Shown here piece by piece: positions 6,078 through 9,112 of a stretch of 9,112 bases of DNA. The notes beneath the pieces were generated by a model. It did not search any database. It saw only the letters and a program-made list of their open reading frames with translations, and was not told the DNA's origin. Position 1 is the stretch's first letter; every line of letters starts with the position of its first letter. Location of the stretch: the NCBI GenBank assembly GCA_030049955.1, contig JASIJX010000123.1, positions 1 through 9,112 on the forward strand, written 5' to 3'. The translations under genes and the position numbers were made by a program. The DNA is from Acidobacteriaceae bacterium. GTDB taxonomy: Bacteria; Acidobacteriota; Terriglobia; Terriglobales; Acidobacteriaceae.

Positions 6078-6118
6078 GAGCAGCCTTGTAGAGTAGCCTT
6101 GCAAAAAGAGCCGCCTTG
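6078..6118 (+). repeat. Three 11-bp direct repeats upstream of pyk
   Basis: GAGCAGCCTTG (6078-6088), GAGTAGCCTTG (6091-6101) and GAGCCGCCTTG (6108-6118) share GAGYMGCCTTG, with start-to-start distances of 13 and 17 bp. They end about 60 bp before the pyk ATG. Direct repeats in a promoter-sized gap could be binding sites for a regulator, or a decayed tandem duplication; nothing in the sequence tells these apart. Confidence 0.55.
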
Positions 6119-6148
6119 CCCCATTTGATCCCAATGAAAAAAATTTCA

Positions 6149-6164
6149 GCCGCTGGGAAGCGGC
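6149..6164 (+). promoter_or_regulatory. GNRA-tetraloop hairpin at the pyk ribosome-binding site
   Basis: GCCGCT (6149-6154) and AGCGGC (6159-6164) are perfectly complementary around a GGGA loop, which fits the very stable GNRA class. The hairpin ends 2 nt before GGAG (6167-6170), the probable pyk Shine-Dalgarno, which is 9 nt from the ATG at 6180. It should leave the site open but border it closely. An effect on translation or mRNA stability is inference. Confidence 0.5.
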
Positions 6165-6179
6165 GCGGAGAGCGTGTGC

Positions 6180-7754
<1,575 letters not shown>

Positions 7755-7781
7755 ACGGGCGAGTCAAGCTAGTGGGATGGT

Positions 7782-8585
7782 TTAATGGGCTGTAGCAGCG
7801 ACGCGTTCGCGCAGCCAACCGAGCCCTTCTGATGTGCCGGCCTTGGGAATGTACTCAAGGCCGATCCAGCCGTGGTAGCCAGTCTCGTCGATGACGTCGA
7901 AGAGGTGGGCGTAGTTTACTTCGCCTGTATCGGGCTCGTGGCGCTCCGGAACGCCGGCGATTTGCATGTGGCCCACGCGGCACGGTTGTTCCCTTAGATA
8001 TTTGCGAATCGTTGTGGTCAGGTCACCCTCTTCGACCTGGCAGTGGAACAGGTCGAGCATCACCTTGAGGTTCGGCTTGCGCAATTCAGCGACGATGGCA
8101 TGGCCTTCGTCCTGCCGGTTGATGAAGAAGCCGGGAATGTTGCGCTGTGCGATTGGTTCGATGAGCACGTCTATGCTTGCCGGGTGAGCTTTGTCTGCCG
8201 CCCATGCCAGGTTTTCGAGATAGGTAGCGCGAAAGCTCGCGCGGTTTCCATCCGAAGGGATTAATCCCGCCATGGCGTGGATTTGCGGACACTCCAAGAC
8301 CTGAGCGTACTCGAGCGCACGCTCAAAACCATCGCGAAATTCTTTCTCGCGGCCGGGAATCGCCGTGTTGCCGCGCTCGCCAGCGTTCCAGTCGCCGGGA
8401 GGCGCGTTGAATAATACTTGCCGCAATCCATGCCGCTCGAGCAGGCTGCGCAGTTTGTCTGCCGGGTAATCATATGGGAAGAGATATTCGACGGCGGTGA
8501 AACCATCCTGTGCGGCGGCGGCAAAGCGGTCGAGAAAATCGTGCTCGCGGTACATCATGGAGAGGTTCGCGGCGAAGCGTGGCAT
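7782..8585 (-). CDS. hyi: Hydroxypyruvate isomerase (xylose isomerase-like TIM barrel)
   Basis: Predicted to interconvert hydroxypyruvate and tartronate semialdehyde in glyoxylate-related metabolism, in the cytosol. It has 267 residues, close to E. coli Hyi (258), which it matches along its length: [29 protein letters not shown] (33-40), GDWNAGERG (64-72), [11 protein letters not shown] (76-86), LIEPI (141-145), LDLFHCQ (177-183), [14 protein letters not shown] (205-218), [15 protein letters not shown] (239-247). The likely metal/catalytic residues E143, D178, H181, Q208 and E244 are present. Start: the ATG at 8585 has AGGAG 8 nt upstream. The frame stays open to 8654, but those extra codons run through the REP-like palindrome and are not coding. 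It follows the UPF0182 gene on the same strand; no glyoxylate genes are visible nearby. A related TIM-barrel epimerase is possible but less likely. Confidence 0.9.
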   Translation of the reverse strand: MPRFAANLSMMYREHDFLDRFAAAAQDGFTAVEYLFPYDYPADKLRSLLERHGLRQVLFNAPPGDWNAGERGNTAIPGREKEFRDGFERALEYAQVLECPQIHAMAGLIPSDGNRASFRATYLENLAWAADKAHPASIDVLIEPIAQRNIPGFFINRQDEGHAIVAELRKPNLKVMLDLFHCQVEEGDLTTTIRKYLREQPCRVGHMQIAGVPERHEPDTGEVNYAHLFDVIDETGYHGWIGLEYIPKAGTSEGLGWLRERVAATAH

Positions 8586-8593
8586 CTTAATTG

Positions 8594-8598
8594 CTCCT
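8594..8598 (-). promoter_or_regulatory. Shine-Dalgarno AGGAG deciding the hyi start
   Basis: The minus strand reads AGGAG followed by an 8-nt spacer and the ATG at 8585, where the Hyi family homology begins. This argues against the in-frame start at 8654. Confidence 0.7.
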
Positions 8599-8612
8599 GA
8601 TGCGGGTCTGGG

Positions 8613-8652
8613 GACCGGCATGACGGCCGGTTTGGAGGCCGGCGCTACGGTC
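8613..8652 (-). repeat. REP-like palindromic element between the UPF0182 gene and hyi
   Basis: Outer arms GACCG (8613-8617) and CGGTC (8648-8652) enclose two competing inner hairpins: ACCGGC/GCCGGT (8614-8619 with 8626-8631, 6-nt loop) and GCCGG/CCGGC (8626-8630 with 8639-8643). On the minus strand it reads GTAGCGCCGGCCTCC at one end, resembling dispersed extragenic palindromes I recall from high-GC genomes. It begins 4 nt after the UPF0182 stop. No T-run follows on the minus strand, so it is not an intrinsic terminator. Confidence 0.55.
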
Positions 8653-8656
8653 ACTT

Positions 8657-9112
8657 TTATTTGGCGCTTGCGTTGAGCTGGTCGAGCACGTGCTTCAAAT
8701 CATCGAGCTTCTGGCCGGCTTCGCTTAACTTGCCCTCTGATGTTAGCCGCTGGTAATCGGCAAAATCCCGGTTGGCCTGCGCGATGAGCGCATTGAGGTC
8801 TGCTTTGGGCTGCGGTGCGCCTGCAGCCAGCGCGGTTGGCGCAGTTTGCGGGGCAGCTACTGTCGCCGTAAGCGAGGAGTCTGCGCCGTCGAACAGCGCT
8901 GCTGCGGCGGTTGCGAAGTTGGGGCCGTAGGCGAGCCGGTCCTGCAGCGCAAGAACGACGAGGCGCAACTCCGGCATGGGGCTGCGCTCGGCCTGCAGGT
9001 AGATTGGCTCGGCGTAGAGCAGTGCCTTGCCGCAGGGAATTACCAGCAGGCTGCCGCGGCGCACGTGCGAGCCCTGCTGGTTCCAGAGCGTAAGCTGGCC
9101 GGAGAGCTGCGC
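8657..9112 (-). CDS. UPF0182 family membrane protein, C-terminal fragment (5' end outside window)
   Basis: The frame is open from the right edge to a TAA at 8659-8657, giving the last 151 residues. The beginning ([20 protein letters not shown], then [20 protein letters not shown], then [20 protein letters not shown]) is the conserved C-terminal block of the UPF0182/COG1615 proteins, large bacterial proteins with several N-terminal membrane helices and a long extracytoplasmic part. After a low-complexity Ala/Pro/Thr linker (about 81-100 of the fragment) comes the usual helical end, [20 protein letters not shown] and [11 protein letters not shown]. The family's function is unknown. A GTG at 9064 is internal to the conserved block, not a start. 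The stop is 71 nt before the hyi ATG on the same strand, so co-transcription is possible. Confidence 0.88.
   Translation of the reverse strand, partial: AQLSGQLTLWNQQGSHVRRGSLLVIPCGKALLYAEPIYLQAERSPMPELRLVVLALQDRLAYGPNFATAAAALFDGADSSLTATVAAPQTAPTALAAGAPQPKADLNALIAQANRDFADYQRLTSEGKLSEAGQKLDDLKHVLDQLNASAK

Larger units (their letters stand above)
5853..6179 (+). other. Non-coding gap between dnaJ and pyk
   Basis: I see no gene in these 327 bp. From left to right there is a hairpin after dnaJ (5869-5894), a small GCAGT/ACTGC palindrome (5921-5936), a T-rich AT tract (about 5954-5984), three 11-bp direct repeats (6078-6118) and a GNRA-loop hairpin touching the pyk ribosome-binding site (6149-6164). 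Base composition is clearly more AT-rich than the flanking genes, as expected of a promoter region. I could not pick a convincing -35/-10 pair. The best weak candidate is TTTACA at 6064-6069 with TAGAGT at 6089-6094, but its 19-bp spacing is poor. Confidence 0.6.

Noticed and set aside
8586..8654. N-terminal extension of hyi to 8654
   Set aside because: It is translated through the REP-like palindrome, is not similar to Hyi proteins, and the ATG at 8585 has a well-placed AGGAG.

Overview
The window looks like a piece of a high-GC acidobacterial chromosome (class Terriglobia is my guess). The best evidence is the protein at 550-1899. It matches the VWFA-related family (TIGR03436) that is expanded in Acidobacteria: an Ala-rich signal peptide, a Pro/Thr-rich linker, a VTDKAGKPITGL-type strand and a C-terminal YYAIGF...TGYY block. 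The other genes are housekeeping genes. I see no phage genes, IS elements, CRISPR array, tRNA or rRNA, and no clear sign of horizontal transfer.

Layout. 1-365 (-) is the start of a small exported protein with a predicted LSm/SH3-like beta domain, cut by the window edge. 550-1899 (+) is the exported VWFA-related protein. 1925-2470 (-) is a divergent family I inorganic pyrophosphatase, convergent with the VWFA gene and with a probable terminator lying in that gene's last codons. A 307-bp divergent gap (2471-2777) holds a good sigma-70-like promoter and a structured leader for hrcA. 2778-5852 (+) is a heat-shock cluster, hrcA-grpE-dnaJ, with no dnaK and no visible CIRCE operator. 5853-6179 is a 327-bp gap with a hairpin, an AT-rich tract, three 11-bp direct repeats and a GNRA-loop hairpin next to the pyk ribosome-binding site. 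6180-7754 (+) is pyruvate kinase with an Arg-rich tail. 7782-8585 (-) is hydroxypyruvate isomerase. It lies downstream of the 3' end of a UPF0182 membrane-protein gene (8657-9112, cut by the right edge), with a REP-like palindrome between them.

How the genes fit together. HrcA is the repressor of class I heat-shock genes. GrpE and DnaJ are the nucleotide-exchange factor and J-protein for DnaK, which must be encoded elsewhere. Pyrophosphatase, pyruvate kinase and hydroxypyruvate isomerase are independent metabolic enzymes with no visible common pathway. I found no convincing new multi-gene system. The points most worth a second look are non-coding (heptamer repeats, the 11-mer array before pyk, hairpins at ribosome-binding sites, the REP-like element) or at residue level (Asn in place of a catalytic Asp in the pyrophosphatase, the pyruvate kinase tail).
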